DNA from: Bosea sp. 685
GTDB lineage: Bacteria; Pseudomonadota; Alphaproteobacteria; Rhizobiales; Beijerinckiaceae
Length of the DNA stretch: 64,000 bases
Assembly: GCF_031884435.1 (NCBI RefSeq)
Contig: NZ_CP134779.1
Location: 434,001 to 498,000 of the forward strand
Direction of reading: 5' to 3'
Under the pieces are notes generated by a model. That model worked only from the letters and a program-made list of their open reading frames with translations, was not told where the DNA came from and did not search any database. How positions within the stretch are numbered: position 1 is the first letter of the stretch; each line of letters begins with the position of its first letter. The position numbers and the translations under genes were made by a program. This document shows positions 49,291 to 59,926 of the stretch, piece by piece.

Positions 49291-49506
49291 CTATTGTTCT
49301 GCAAGCTTCATGTCGGGCGAATAGGGCCCGTCGACATCCTTGATGATCGCCTGCCCGCAGACCACGCGTCCTTGCGTTGCGTCAAAGGTCAGGGTCGGGT
49401 GCCCGTAGAGCACCCAGCCCTGGCTCAGAGCCTCCGAGACCCGATGACAGAACGCGGCGTCATCAGGCCCGGTGAGATAGCGGTAGAGCGTCGTCTGCCT
49501 CGCCAT
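49291..49506 (-). CDS. DUF1737 family small protein
   Basis: Unknown function. The 71-residue product (YRYLTGPDDAAFCHRVSEAL, then GWVLYGHPTLTFDATQGRVV and CGQAIIKDVDG) matches the DUF1737 pattern, a small alpha-beta domain. It sits between phaA (9 nt upstream of its start) and phaB (36 nt downstream of its stop), so it is probably transcribed with the PHB genes. Confidence 0.85.
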   Translation of the reverse strand: MARQTTLYRYLTGPDDAAFCHRVSEALSQGWVLYGHPTLTFDATQGRVVCGQAIIKDVDGPYSPDMKLAEQ

Positions 49507-49515
49507 GCGCAGGGC

Positions 49516-50694
49516 TCAACGCTCGACCGCGAGCGCCACGCCCATGCCGCCGCCGATGCACAGCGTCGCCAAGCCCTTCTTGGCGTCGCGCTTGGCCATT
49601 TCGTGCAGCAGCGTCACCAGCACGCGCGCGCCGGACGCGCCGATCGGATGGCCGATCGCGATCGCGCCGCCATTGACGTTGACGATGTCGGTATTCCAGC
49701 CGAGGTCCTTGTTGACCGCCAGCGCCTGCGCCGCGAAGGCCTCGTTGGCCTCGACGAGATCGAGATCACCGATGCTCCAGCCGGCTCGCTCCAGAGCCTT
49801 GCGCGTCGCCGGGATCGGACCCGAACCCATGATCGCCGGGTCGACGCCTGCGGTCGCCCAGGAGGCGATGCGGGCGAGCGGGGTCAGGCCGCGCCTGGCG
49901 GCTTCCTTGGCGCTCATCAGCACGAGCGCGGCGGCGCCGTCATTGAGGCCCGAGGCGTTGCCGGCGGTGACGGTGCCCTCCTTCGAGAAGGCGGGGCGCA
50001 GCTTGGCCATGGCTTCGATCGTCGCGCCATGGCGAGGATATTCGTCGTCGGAGACGATGATGTCGCCCTTGCGGCCGGCAATGGTGAAGGGAACGATCTC
50101 GTCCTTGAAGCGGCCGGCCTTCTGGGCGGCCTCGGCCTTGTTCTGCGAACCGACGGCGAACTTGTCCTGTTCCTCGCGGCTGATCTGCCATTTGGTCGCG
50201 ACGTTCTCGGCGGTGGTGCCCATATGGTAGCCGTGGAAGGCGTCCCAGAGCCCGTCCTTGATCATCGTGTCGATGAACTTCATGTCGCCCATCTTGGTGC
50301 CGTTGCGCAGATGCGCGCCGTGCTGGGACATCGACATCGATTCCTGGCCGCCGGCGACGATGATGTCGGCATCGCCATTGACGATCTGCTGCAGGCCGAT
50401 CGCTACTGCGCGCAGGCCGGAGCCGCAAAGCTGGTTGAGGCCCCAGGCGGTCGCCTCCTGCGGGATGCCCGCCGCCATCGCGGCCTGGCGGGCCGGGTTC
50501 TGGCCCTGACCGGCGGTCAGGATCTGGCCCATGATGACCTCGTCGACCTCGGCCCCTTCGACCTTGGCGCGGGCGAGCGCTTCCTTGATCGCGGCGGCGC
50601 CGAGCTCATGGGCGGGAGTATTGGCGAAGGCGCCGTTGAAGGCGCCGACGGCGGTGCGTGCTGCGCCGACGATGACGATGTCCGTATCAGCCAT
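49516..50694 (-). CDS. phaA: acetyl-CoA C-acetyltransferase (beta-ketothiolase)
   Basis: First step of PHB synthesis: condensation of two acetyl-CoA. The 392-residue thiolase has the acylation Cys in [14 protein letters not shown], the signature [20 protein letters not shown] with His, and the second catalytic Cys in [14 protein letters not shown]. Family length is about 390. It is the first gene of phaA-DUF1737-phaB on the minus strand and is divergent from phaR. Confidence 0.97.
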   Translation of the reverse strand: MADTDIVIVGAARTAVGAFNGAFANTPAHELGAAAIKEALARAKVEGAEVDEVIMGQILTAGQGQNPARQAAMAAGIPQEATAWGLNQLCGSGLRAVAIGLQQIVNGDADIIVAGGQESMSMSQHGAHLRNGTKMGDMKFIDTMIKDGLWDAFHGYHMGTTAENVATKWQISREEQDKFAVGSQNKAEAAQKAGRFKDEIVPFTIAGRKGDIIVSDDEYPRHGATIEAMAKLRPAFSKEGTVTAGNASGLNDGAAALVLMSAKEAARRGLTPLARIASWATAGVDPAIMGSGPIPATRKALERAGWSIGDLDLVEANEAFAAQALAVNKDLGWNTDIVNVNGGAIAIGHPIGASGARVLVTLLHEMAKRDAKKGLATLCIGGGMGVALAVER

Positions 50695-51007
50695 GGGAGA
50701 GATCCTCGCTGTTGTCGAGACGGTCCGCTCTCACGCCGGCCGCCTGGTTCGTCAGGCACCTTCGAAGCCAGCCGCGCTTGCGTCAAGTCAGGCGAAGGGA
50801 GCGCTTGTCGGGATTCTGCCGGGTCGTCACGCTCCGCCTGCCGCAAAGACGGGCAAACCGGGTCATGCTTTAGTCTTGTTTTTGCGCTGCACGCTCAAAA
50901 AACTTGCGGCAAACCACTGAGCGGCTATCGTCAGGAGGGGAGATCGTTCCGTTTGGTCCGTCGCGGGTTTCGCGGCAGGCGCCGAACCAACGTCATGTAG
51001 GGTACTG
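50695..51007. promoter_or_regulatory. divergent control region between phaA and phaR
   Basis: A 313-nt gap that should contain the promoters of the phaA operon and phaR. A TTGC-G-GCAA palindrome lies at 50904-50912, and a TGC-rich stretch (TTTGCGCTGCACGC) at 50881-50894. PhaR proteins are reported to bind TGC-rich sites, so these are candidate operators. Nothing coding is seen. Confidence 0.45.
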
Positions 51008-51604
51008 ATGGCTAGCGAAAAAGAACCGACCGTCATCAAGAAATACGCCAATCGGCGGCTCTATCATACAGGCACGAGCTCTTACGTCACGTTGGAGGAT
51101 CTGGCCGGCCTGGTGCGCGGCGGCGAGGATTTCGTCGTCTATGACGCGAAATCCGGCGAGGACATTACCCGCTCCGTCCTGGCCCAGATCATATTCGACG
51201 AGGAGGCTAAGGACGGGCAGAACCTGCTGCCGATCGCCTTCCTGCGCCAGCTCATCCGCTTCTATGGCGACAGCATGCAGGCGCTGGTGCCGCGCTATCT
51301 CGAATTCTCGATGGATCATCTGACCAAGGACCAGGGCCAGTTCCGCGAGCAGATGACCAAGGCCTTCACGGGCGGGGCCTTCGGCGGCGGGGCGCTCGAC
51401 GCGATCCAGCAGCAGACGCGAGCCAATATGGCGCTCTTCACCGACGCGTTCCGCATGTTCAACCCCTTCGCTGCCGCGGCAGCCGCCGCCAAGGCGAAGG
51501 AAGAGGGCACTGCCGCTCCAGCCAAGGGCGACGATCTCGGCGATCTCAAGCGCGAGCTCGGCGAAATGCGTGAGCGCCTGGACAAGCTCACCAAGACGAA
51601 GTGA
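51008..51604 (+). CDS. phaR: polyhydroxyalkanoate synthesis repressor PhaR
   Basis: PhaR represses phasin and related genes and is released by binding to nascent PHB granules. The 198-residue product has the N-terminal DNA-binding domain (IKKYANRRLYHTGTSSYVTL, EDLAGLVRGGEDFVVYDAKS), the PHB-accumulation regulatory domain (ITRSVLAQIIFDEEAKDGQN, LLPIAFLRQLIRFYGDSMQ) and an Ala-rich C-terminus with a coiled coil (DLKRELGEMRERLDKL). Divergent from the phaA operon. Confidence 0.96.
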   Translation: MASEKEPTVIKKYANRRLYHTGTSSYVTLEDLAGLVRGGEDFVVYDAKSGEDITRSVLAQIIFDEEAKDGQNLLPIAFLRQLIRFYGDSMQALVPRYLEFSMDHLTKDQGQFREQMTKAFTGGAFGGGALDAIQQQTRANMALFTDAFRMFNPFAAAAAAAKAKEEGTAAPAKGDDLGDLKRELGEMRERLDKLTKTK

Positions 51605-51702
51605 GCATCGGCCCGAAAAGTGGCAACCGGTTTTCGGGACGAGCCGATGCCAAATCGAGGCTCTGCAGCATCAGACCCGATACGGTATTCGGCCTGATGC
51701 TG
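51604..51702. repeat. intergenic repeat, family A plus hairpin
   Basis: GCATCGGC (51605-51612) pairs with GCCGATGC (51643-51650) with an inner CCCGAAAA/TTTTCGGG stem and an ACCGG core. A second hairpin CAGCATCAG/CTGATGCTG spans 51666-51702. It directly follows the phaR stop and separates it from the convergent signalling gene. Confidence 0.8.
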
Positions 51703-51714
51703 TAGATTTCGGGC

Positions 51715-53406
51715 TCAGCCGGTCACGCGCTCGGGCGACCCGGCCTGGGCCTGCGGCCAGATCGCAGCCTTGCCGATCAGGTGACCCTGCAAATAGGTCA
51801 CCCCCCAATCGGTCAGCATCGTCGCCTGCAATTCGTCATCGACCCATTCGGCGACGGTCTCGACGCCGAGATGGCGGGCGAGGTCGATCAGCGTGCGCAC
51901 ATAGAAGCGGTCGTCGGTCGAGCGGCGCAGATTTTGGGTGAAGGCGCCGTCGAGCTTGAGGATGTCGATCGGGAAGGCGCGCAGGTGCCGCAGCGAGGTG
52001 TGGCCCGCGCCGAAATCGTCGATCGCAATGCGGGCGCCCTGATCCTTGATCTGGCCCAACAGCTTGGTGATCCGCACGGGATCCTCGATCGTCGCCGTCT
52101 CCGTGACCTCGACGATCAGGCGCTTGGCCACGCCGCGCGCGGCATTGGTGCAGGCGAGGAAGGCGTCGAGCCATTCCGGATCGGCGAGCGAGCGCGGCGA
52201 GACATTGACCGAGAGCGACAGGCCAGGATCGCCCACGAGCATATCGACCGCGAGCTCGAGGACGCGATGGTCGAACAGGCGGATCAGGCCGCGCCGCTCC
52301 AGTAGAGGAATCAGCTCCGCAGGAGCGAAGAAGAGGCCATTATCGCCCTGGCCGACCCGCAGCAGAGCTTCATGGAAGGCGATGTCGCGCTGGCGGGCGC
52401 GGACGATCGGCTGCAGCGCGAGTTGCACGCGCCGTTCGTTCAGGGCGGCCACGGCCTGCAGGTCAAAACCCTGCCGCGCCACGGCGGGCTCGTGCATGTC
52501 GCTGCGTTTTGCGATGACGGCGGCGTCGATCGCGCCGGCCTTGGCATTGGCGAGCGCGTTCTCGGCGCCCGCGACCAGGGTTCCGGCATGGGTCGAGAGG
52601 TTGGGAGCAATCGCTGCACCGACGCGCAGGCGCACCAGGGCGATGCCGCGCGCGGTCTCGATGGCTGATTGGGCCACTGCCTTGATGAAGCGACGCGCCG
52701 CCGCCTCGACCTGATTCTGCGGGCAGCCGGTGAGCAGGATGGCGAAGCGGTTGCCGGAATAGCGCACGAGATGGTCGCGCCGGCGCATGACCGAGCGCAG
52801 GCGTTCCTGCACCACGCCGATGATCTCGTCGGTTGCCTCATGGCCGAAATCGTCGTTGAGGCGGGTCAGTTCGTCGATCGCCGCGATGAGCACGACGACG
52901 ACGCGCTCGGCCGGCAGATGCTCGGCCAGGGCCTGTTCGACGCGCTCGACCAATGAGGTGCGGTCGCAGAGTTCGCCATTGCTGGCGTTGAGCTCGTCGG
53001 GCTTCACCGCGCGCTCCAGGCGCAGCACGCCGCGCGCGCTGGCGGGGCGGCCATCGACGCCGGCGAACCAGCGGCCGGCGTCCTCGATCCACATCTTGCG
53101 GCCGGCGAGGTCGGCGGCGTAGCGGGTGCGGTAGACCACGCCCTCGCCCTGGTCCTGGCCACTGGCGGAGAAGATCGCATCGTAGCGGCTGCGCCCGCTA
53201 CCGGGCTCGACCAGGCCGGCGAAGGAGAGGCCGCGACTCATGACGGCGTCGGAGACGCCGGCGAGGACTTCATGCGCATTGGGCCCCCAGCTCAGGGCGT
53301 CATGGACGATGTCCCAGGTGTAGACGACCTCGCCGATCGACGAGAGCAGGCTGCGCGGATCGATGCGGCAGTCGTCGCGGGGGCTGAGGATCGACGGCGA
53401 GGGCAT
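51715..53406 (-). CDS. EAL-domain c-di-GMP phosphodiesterase with degenerate GGDEF
   Basis: The 563-residue product has an N-terminal PAS-like region (about 20-130), a GGDEF-like domain whose active-site motif is SGNRF (217-221) instead of GGDEF, and a C-terminal EAL domain (about 325-555). The EAL domain keeps its key residues: EALLR (346-350), NVSP, EVTET, IDDFGAG, KLDG, and LQG near the end. It is therefore likely to hydrolyse c-di-GMP but not make it; the GGDEF part may sense GTP. No signal peptide or membrane span. Convergent with phaR. Confidence 0.85.
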   Translation of the reverse strand: MPSPSILSPRDDCRIDPRSLLSSIGEVVYTWDIVHDALSWGPNAHEVLAGVSDAVMSRGLSFAGLVEPGSGRSRYDAIFSASGQDQGEGVVYRTRYAADLAGRKMWIEDAGRWFAGVDGRPASARGVLRLERAVKPDELNASNGELCDRTSLVERVEQALAEHLPAERVVVVLIAAIDELTRLNDDFGHEATDEIIGVVQERLRSVMRRRDHLVRYSGNRFAILLTGCPQNQVEAAARRFIKAVAQSAIETARGIALVRLRVGAAIAPNLSTHAGTLVAGAENALANAKAGAIDAAVIAKRSDMHEPAVARQGFDLQAVAALNERRVQLALQPIVRARQRDIAFHEALLRVGQGDNGLFFAPAELIPLLERRGLIRLFDHRVLELAVDMLVGDPGLSLSVNVSPRSLADPEWLDAFLACTNAARGVAKRLIVEVTETATIEDPVRITKLLGQIKDQGARIAIDDFGAGHTSLRHLRAFPIDILKLDGAFTQNLRRSTDDRFYVRTLIDLARHLGVETVAEWVDDELQATMLTDWGVTYLQGHLIGKAAIWPQAQAGSPERVTG

Positions 53407-53584
53407 CGGACGGGGGCCTCAATGGGGCTGCTCGAACGATGCGGATCGATGCCGTCTCGTCTTGGCCCGGGCGGATCAGGAAATGTCTCGAAACGATGCG
53501 GCTTTCAGCCTTAACGCGCCGTTAAGTTTGGCTGCGGCTTTGCAAATTCAGCTCCGATGCTGGCCCAATGTTTCGGAGCGGGAC

Positions 53585-53809
53585 ATGACGGATTTCGACG
53601 ATCATAGCCACAGTCGGGCCCCGTTCGCAGCCGATTCCGCATCCGATCTCGCCATGGTGCTGCTGCAGCTCGCGGCCTGCCGGGCCGAGATCGGTCCCTT
53701 CGCCCGGTCCGGGCGGGAGACGCCGCGCGAGGCGGCGCGCGTCTATGAGGCGGCCCAGACCGCCAAGGCGACCACGATTTTCAGGGACCGCAGGCCGGTG
53801 CGCCTCTAG
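53585..53809 (+). CDS. small protein of unknown function
   Basis: A 74-residue product (MTDFDDHSHSRAPFAADSAS then DLAMVLLQLAACRAEIGPFA). ATG at 53585 has GGAG six nt upstream. The middle is helical and amphipathic; the C-terminus is basic (FRDRRPVRL). No family is recognised. Its stop codon TAG overlaps a family A palindrome, as at the N-formylglutamate amidohydrolase gene. Confidence 0.5.
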   Translation: MTDFDDHSHSRAPFAADSASDLAMVLLQLAACRAEIGPFARSGRETPREAARVYEAAQTAKATTIFRDRRPVRL

Positions 53810-53854
53810 AGCAGGATGCGAAAAAGCGGGAACCGGTTTTTCTCATCCTGCTCT
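53808..53854. repeat. intergenic palindrome, family A
   Basis: AGAGCAGGAT (53808-53817) pairs with ATCCTGCTCT (53845-53854), with an inner GCGAAAAA/TTTTTCTC stem and a GGGAACCGG core. The following ACTCCTTGATGAAAGCCGGATGA resembles part of the long form. Confidence 0.85.
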
Positions 53855-53890
53855 AACTCCTTGATGAAAGCCGGATGAGTTCGTATTCCA

Positions 53891-53918
53891 AAGAAAAAGC
53901 CGGCCTCGCGGCCGGCTT
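53891..53918 (-). terminator. intrinsic terminator of rpmF
   Basis: A 9-bp stem (AAGCCGGCC 53897-53905 with GGCCGGCTT 53910-53918) is followed on the minus strand by a T-rich run (complement of 53891-53898). It lies 48 nt beyond the rpmF stop. Confidence 0.8.
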
Positions 53919-53965
53919 GTTTCGTTAGCGTCGAGCACGAGGCCCGGCGCTGGGCCTTGAGGCGA

Positions 53966-54151
53966 TCAGGCCTCGGCCTTGACCTTCAGGACCTGGCGGC
54001 CGCGATACATGCCGCTCTTCAGATCGACATGGTGCGGGCGGCGCAGTTCGCCGGAGTTCTTGTCTTCGATATAGGTGGGCTGCTTCAGCGCGTCGGCCGA
54101 GCGGCGCATGCCACGCTTCGACGGCGACGTCTTTCTCTTCGGAACGGCCAT
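53966..54151 (-). CDS. rpmF: 50S ribosomal protein L32
   Basis: The 61-residue product begins [20 protein letters not shown], as in alphaproteobacterial L32, and ends with [12 protein letters not shown]. The family's zinc-binding cysteines are absent, as is usual in this lineage. ATG at 54151 is the conserved start. Upstream in-frame ATGs are not used. A family A half-palindrome and the mtgA gene precede it. Confidence 0.97.
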   Translation of the reverse strand: MAVPKRKTSPSKRGMRRSADALKQPTYIEDKNSGELRRPHHVDLKSGMYRGRQVLKVKAEA

Positions 54152-54264
54152 AGTAATCTCCATCGTGCCGCCGTCCGGAAGCGCTTGGCTCAAGGCCGCG
54201 CTGCCGTCACGACGACGGATCAATCTCGTGAGGCGTTGCCCATACACGCTGCGGCGCGCGCTGG

Positions 54265-54290
54265 CTAGAGCGGGATGCGAAAAAGTCGCA
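54265..54290. repeat. partial family A palindrome
   Basis: TAGAGCGGGATGCGAAAAAGTCGC matches the left half of other family A copies; the right arm is missing. It lies between mtgA and rpmF. Confidence 0.6.
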
Positions 54291-54325
54291 AGCCAGCCTG
54301 TGAATTTGACTCCACAGCCTCCCGA

Positions 54326-55045
54326 TCAGTCCATGTCCTCCTCGCCCTCGGGCACCGCGCAGCTGGCGAGCGCGCCCAATTGCCCGACGCGTCGCTGCAC
54401 GCGCGCCGCCCCTGCCTGCAGGCTGCGGCTCGGCCGGCCGGGGTCGCGGGCGCTCGGGTTCGGCAGGGCGGCGGCGAGCCTGGAGGCTTCAGACCCGGTC
54501 AGCCCCGCCGCTGATTTCTTGAAATAGCGCTGGGCCGCGGCTTCCGCGCCGAACAACCCGTCGCCCCATTCGGCGACGTTGAGATAGACCTCGATGACGC
54601 GCTGCTTCGGCCAGGCGAGGTCGATCGCCAGCGCCAGCGGGATTTCCAGCGCCTTGCGGATGTAGGAGCGGCCGGGCCAGAGGAAGATGTTCTTGGCGGT
54701 CTGCATGGTCAGGGTCGAGGCGCCTCGGCTGGGCCCGTCCTCATCGTCGAGCACCGTGTTGAGCTCGATCCAGTCGACGCCGGAATGGGCGCAGAAGCGC
54801 TGGTCCTCGGCGGCGATCACGGAACGGATCAGGGCCGACGAGATCTGGTCGAGCGGCACCCATTGCCGTTCGACCGGCTGCAGGGTCAGCCAGCGCGCGA
54901 TCATCAGCGTCGATGGCGCCGGGATGAAGCGATAGAGCAGGAGGCCGAGCACCAGCAGGATCAGCAGGCCCAGGACGAGCCGGCCGATCCAGCGAATCAG
55001 GCGCGCGAAAAACCCGCGCCGCGCCGTCCGCTCTCCTGCCGCCAT
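54326..55045 (-). CDS. mtgA: monofunctional peptidoglycan transglycosylase
   Basis: Polymerises lipid II into glycan strands. The 239-residue GT51 protein has one N-terminal span ([20 protein letters not shown]), the catalytic Glu in [38 protein letters not shown] and [20 protein letters not shown] with [18 protein letters not shown] at 55045 is chosen; a TTG at 55105 would add 20 polar residues. It is divergent from the polyprenyl synthase gene, an order common in rhizobia. Confidence 0.94.
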   Translation of the reverse strand: MAAGERTARRGFFARLIRWIGRLVLGLLILLVLGLLLYRFIPAPSTLMIARWLTLQPVERQWVPLDQISSALIRSVIAAEDQRFCAHSGVDWIELNTVLDDEDGPSRGASTLTMQTAKNIFLWPGRSYIRKALEIPLALAIDLAWPKQRVIEVYLNVAEWGDGLFGAEAAAQRYFKKSAAGLTGSEASRLAAALPNPSARDPGRPSRSLQAGAARVQRRVGQLGALASCAVPEGEEDMD

Positions 55046-55201
55046 GCCCTTACGCCCCCTTGGCTTGCTGTCCCCTGGCTTGACGGTGCCGGCCGGCTCC
55101 GGCAATCGAGGCTCTCATCACTTGGTGAGGGCAGGCTTCATGCGAGACACCGGTTGCCGCCGTCCCGCATCCCGCGCTCACGGCGAATGCGAGATCCGCG
55201 C

Positions 55202-56152
55202 ATGAGTTCCGCCCTGCCCATCGCCGAGACCGGCGACCTTGCCTCCAGCCTCGCACGGACGGCGCAGGCGATCGAGTCCCTGTTGGACGCGCTGCTGTCG
55301 GCTGCGCCACGCGAGAGCGAGATCGCCCGGCCGGAGCCCTTGCTCTCGGCCATGCGCCATGGCGCGCTCGGCGGCGGCAAGCGGCTGCGGCCCTTCCTGA
55401 CGGTCGAGACCGCGCGGCTCTTACGTGGCGATGCTGGCCAGGCGCTGCGGGCGGGCGCGGCGGTCGAGCTCGTGCACTGCTACTCGCTGGTCCATGACGA
55501 CCTGCCTGCGATGGACGATGACGATACACGCCGCGGCCGGCCGACCGTGCACAAGGCCTATGACGAGGCGACTGCGATCCTGGCCGGCGACAGCCTGCTG
55601 ACGCTGGCCTTCGATGTGATGGCGGATGAGGCGACGCATCCTTCGGGCGAGGTCCGCGCGGCGCTCGTGCTGGCCTTGGCGCGCGCCTCGGGGCTGGGCG
55701 GCATGGCGGGCGGGCAGATGCTCGACCTTGCGGCGGAGGGGCGCTTCGACGGCGGCCAGCCGCGCAGCCTCACCGAGGCCGAGATCCGCCGGCTGCAGGC
55801 AATGAAGACCGGCGCTCTGCTGGCGGCGAGCGTCGAGATCGGTGCGCTGATCGCAGGCGCTGCGCCCGAGGCACGCGCCGCGCTGATCGGCTACGGCCGG
55901 GCGCTGGGCGCCGCCTTCCAGGTGGCTGACGACATCCTCGACATCGAGGCCACGCCCGAGGCGCTCGGCAAGGCGACGGCGAAGGACCAGGACAAGGGCA
56001 AGGCGACGCTGGTTTCCGTGTTGGGGCTGGACGCGGCGAAGCGCGAGCGCGACCGCTTGAGCGCCGACGCGATTGCGGCGCTGGCCGGCTTCGGGCCGGA
56101 GGCGAACACCTTGCGCGCGGCGGCGCGCTTCGCGGCTGAGCGGAAAAGCTAG
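55202..56152 (+). CDS. ispA: polyprenyl (farnesyl/geranylgeranyl) diphosphate synthase
   Basis: Condenses isopentenyl diphosphate with allylic diphosphates. The 316-residue product has the first aspartate-rich motif VHDDLPAMDDDDTRRG, GGGKRLRPFL, GMAGGQMLDL, and the second aspartate motif FQVADDILDIEA with K-rich GKATAKDQDKGKATLVSVLG. Residues before the first DDxxD suggest a short-chain (C15) product. ATG at 55202 or 55187 may be used. Confidence 0.9.
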   Translation: MSSALPIAETGDLASSLARTAQAIESLLDALLSAAPRESEIARPEPLLSAMRHGALGGGKRLRPFLTVETARLLRGDAGQALRAGAAVELVHCYSLVHDDLPAMDDDDTRRGRPTVHKAYDEATAILAGDSLLTLAFDVMADEATHPSGEVRAALVLALARASGLGGMAGGQMLDLAAEGRFDGGQPRSLTEAEIRRLQAMKTGALLAASVEIGALIAGAAPEARAALIGYGRALGAAFQVADDILDIEATPEALGKATAKDQDKGKATLVSVLGLDAAKRERDRLSADAIAALAGFGPEANTLRAAARFAAERKS

Positions 56153-56206
56153 GGTCGCAGGCGCGGCCCGGAATGACGGCGAGCTGCCGTCAGAACGCGA
56201 AGGGTT

Positions 56207-57436
56207 CTAGCGCCAGCGGCCGAAGGCGTCGGCCAGGGTCTGGCTGCCCGGGAAACCCTTTTCGAAGGTCAGGATACCGCGCTTGCCCGAGGCGAAGCGG
56301 ATCGGCACGTCGATCCAGTTGCGGTTCAAGATCAGATCGAGATTGCGCTCGACCTCCACGGGCACGTTCGACAGGGCCGCGACGAAGAGGTTCTCGCCAA
56401 GCGCCGAGTTGATCGCCGACAAGGGCGCGCCGCGCTCGTTCTCGTCAGTCTTGAACTGCGGTACGCCGACCTCGCGAATGGCCTCCGGCGCCGTCGTGCC
56501 CGTACTGGTGAAGCGCAGGCCGATGATGTGCGAGGCCGGAAAGGCCGTATCGGTATTGCGGCGGATGGTGAAGTCGAGTCCGATGCCGGCCTCCGGCACC
56601 TCGATCGTGGCGCGCACGATCGTCTCGACCGGCCGGCCGGGTCCAGCGCTCTCGCTGTCCAGCCGCCAGAAGACACGGCCGTTCAGGGCGCGCGGCTGCT
56701 GCGGGCTCTCGGCGACCTCGGTGTAGAGGATGGCGCGCTGTGCGACGGCGACCTCGCTGCCCTGCGCGGGTGTGCCGGCGTTGCTGTTCGGCCGGGTCTG
56801 CGATGGCGCTCCGGCATCGCCGACGCGGTCGTTCAACTTGCCGGCAGCGTCGGGCTGCGGCGGCTGGGCCGGCGTCTCGACATGGCTGCGCGCGGTGTTC
56901 TCGGGCGGCCTGATCTTGTTGACATAATAGGCGGCGGCGGCGATCGCCGCGACCGCGATGGCGACGCCGCCGCCGACGATGGCGGTGCGGACATGGCCGG
57001 GATTGACGCGGCGTTCGCGCCGGGGTGCGACGCGGGGGCGGATCGCCTGCTGCTCGGCGACTTCCGGCAGCGGATCCTCGAAGCGCCCGTCATCCTGGTT
57101 TTGCTCGGGCTCCGGCTCCGCCCGCGTGATGGCGGCCGGAGGTGTCGTGACCTCCCTGCGGGCCGGCTCGGGCGTGACGGCAGGGCGGAAGACCGGTCCG
57201 GCCTGGGCCGGCGGCTGCGCCGGGCCCTCGCCGTAATCGGCCTCGATCTTCGCCACGGCCTCGTCGAGCGAGAGCCGCTCGCGCATGATCTCGGCCTCGC
57301 CGAGCGGTGGGTCAAGGCTGCGCAACTGCGCGACGAGCGCGGTCCTGGCGCGGTCATAGACGGCCCGCCGCGCCGCAGACGACTTGTCGGGCAACCCAGC
57401 GATTGCACGTGCCAGGATGGGATAGAAATCGGCCAT
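56207..57436 (-). CDS. membrane-anchored protein of unknown function upstream of purA
   Basis: The 409-residue product has an N-terminal helical cytoplasmic part (MADFYPILARAIAGLPDKSS, AVYDRARTALVAQLRSLDPP), an acidic Pro-rich linker, one membrane span (about residues 155-172, TAIVGGGVAIAVAAIAAAAY) and a beta-rich periplasmic domain (FWRLDSESAGPGRPVETIVR; GLDFTIRRNTDTAFPASHII) resembling others found next to purA in Hyphomicrobiales. Function is unknown. It starts 31 nt after the purA stop on the same strand, so the two may be co-transcribed. Confidence 0.78.
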   Translation of the reverse strand: MADFYPILARAIAGLPDKSSAARRAVYDRARTALVAQLRSLDPPLGEAEIMRERLSLDEAVAKIEADYGEGPAQPPAQAGPVFRPAVTPEPARREVTTPPAAITRAEPEPEQNQDDGRFEDPLPEVAEQQAIRPRVAPRRERRVNPGHVRTAIVGGGVAIAVAAIAAAAYYVNKIRPPENTARSHVETPAQPPQPDAAGKLNDRVGDAGAPSQTRPNSNAGTPAQGSEVAVAQRAILYTEVAESPQQPRALNGRVFWRLDSESAGPGRPVETIVRATIEVPEAGIGLDFTIRRNTDTAFPASHIIGLRFTSTGTTAPEAIREVGVPQFKTDENERGAPLSAINSALGENLFVAALSNVPVEVERNLDLILNRNWIDVPIRFASGKRGILTFEKGFPGSQTLADAFGRWR

Positions 57437-57467
57437 TGGCCTCACTTGTCGATGTTGGCTGGTCCCG

Positions 57468-58760
<1,293 letters not shown>

Positions 58761-58816
58761 GGTCCAGGTGTCCTGCTGTCTTGCCTGTTTGATCCCACGC
58801 AAGCGCCGCGCACATG

Positions 58817-58843
58817 AAAAACCCCGGCGCAAGACCGGGGTTT
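58817..58843 (-). terminator. intrinsic terminator between the AraC gene and purA
   Basis: A 9-bp stem (AAACCCCGG 58819-58827 with CCGGGGTTT 58835-58843) with a 7-nt loop is followed on the minus strand by TTTTT. It would end transcription of the AraC-type regulator before purA, although it lies about 130 nt beyond its stop. Confidence 0.7.
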
Positions 58844-58972
58844 GTAAGGCAGGTTCTTGCAGGCCCTCATGAGGCAACACTGCGGCGAGGTCAAGGCTGT
58901 GCATATCCTACGTCGCCGGCGGCGGGGTTCGTGGCGGCGTCAGGCGCCCGGTGGCACAGGCTCCGGTATCGC

Positions 58973-59794
58973 TCAGCCCGGCAGCGAACGGCGCATATAG
59001 GCGCGCGGCGGGGTTCCCAGGCGGCGCGTGAACATCGTGGTGAAGGCGGCGACATTGTCATAGCCCGCCAGCATGGCGATCTGCGTCACCGGAGCGCCGG
59101 CGGCGAGCTTCGGCAGGCAGGCGAACAGGCAGGCCTGCTGGCGCCATGCCGCGAAGCTGAGGCCGGTTTCGCGCAGGAAGAAACGCGTGAAGGTGCGCCG
59201 GCTCATCGCCAGCCTGTCGGCCCACTGGTCGAGGCGCAGATGGGCCGAGGGCGCTTCCATGAAAGCCCGGCACAGCACCGAGAGCCGGGCGTCGGTGGGG
59301 AAGGGCAGGCCGAGCGGCCGGGGCGCCAGGGTCGTGACCTCCTCGGCGAGCAAATCGAGCACCAGTTGCGATTTGCGGCCCTCCACCCCGGCGTCATGCA
59401 GGCGAATCGCCTCGATGATCAGGCTGCGAACGAGCTGCGTGACCGCGAGCACCTGCAGGAAACGCTTGGCGAGCGCATCGTCGCCGGGCAGCAGATAAAC
59501 CGAGCGCATGCTGACATCGCTCATCATCTCGACGGAATGTTCGAGGCGAGGCGGGATCAGCAAGGCGTGGCCGGGCGGGATCATCCAGCAGCCGACCCCG
59601 GTCGCGACCAGCACGACGCCGGAGAAGACGCAAAGCAGCTGGATATGCCTGTGGCTGTGCGGCGGCACGGTGTAGCCGGCCGGATCGTCCGAGCGATGCA
59701 CGATCACGGTGCTGTCGGCATGGAAGATCTTGCCGGCACTGTGCCGGTGGCTCTCGTCGAGCGCAGCGACCGTCGGCATCGGCAGCTTTGTCAT
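58973..59794 (-). CDS. AraC-family regulator with cupin domain
   Basis: The 273-residue product has an N-terminal cupin-like effector domain (YTVPPHSHRHIQLLCVFSGV with the PHxHxH metal/ligand motif, GCWMIPPGHALLIPPRLEHS) and a C-terminal AraC DNA-binding domain (LRLDQWADRLAMSRRTFTRF, FLRETGLSFAAWRQQ, GAPVTQIAMLAGYDNVAAFT). It is divergent from an Fsr-like exporter, its probable target. ATG at 59794 is chosen; upstream sequence has no conserved features. Confidence 0.88.
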   Translation of the reverse strand: MTKLPMPTVAALDESHRHSAGKIFHADSTVIVHRSDDPAGYTVPPHSHRHIQLLCVFSGVVLVATGVGCWMIPPGHALLIPPRLEHSVEMMSDVSMRSVYLLPGDDALAKRFLQVLAVTQLVRSLIIEAIRLHDAGVEGRKSQLVLDLLAEEVTTLAPRPLGLPFPTDARLSVLCRAFMEAPSAHLRLDQWADRLAMSRRTFTRFFLRETGLSFAAWRQQACLFACLPKLAAGAPVTQIAMLAGYDNVAAFTTMFTRRLGTPPRAYMRRSLPG

Positions 59795-59926
59795 ATCTTT
59801 GGTTTCGTCACTACCTTGGCCCAATCGCGAAAGTTTTTGACCAAAACACGAATGAAGGTCAGCGGCAAGACCTGTAGAAGGAGCCCGGCATGGCGCGCCG
59901 AATGGCGCTGCGAACGAGGTTTCGAG

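Noticed and set aside
48508..51000. 830-codon plus-strand frame
   Set aside because: Antisense to phaB, the DUF1737 gene and phaA, all of which have clear motifs on the other strand.
58814..59926. Upstream in-frame extension of the MFS gene
   Set aside because: It runs antisense through the AraC gene and crosses the divergent control region; ATG 59927 with GAGG fits the family N-terminus.
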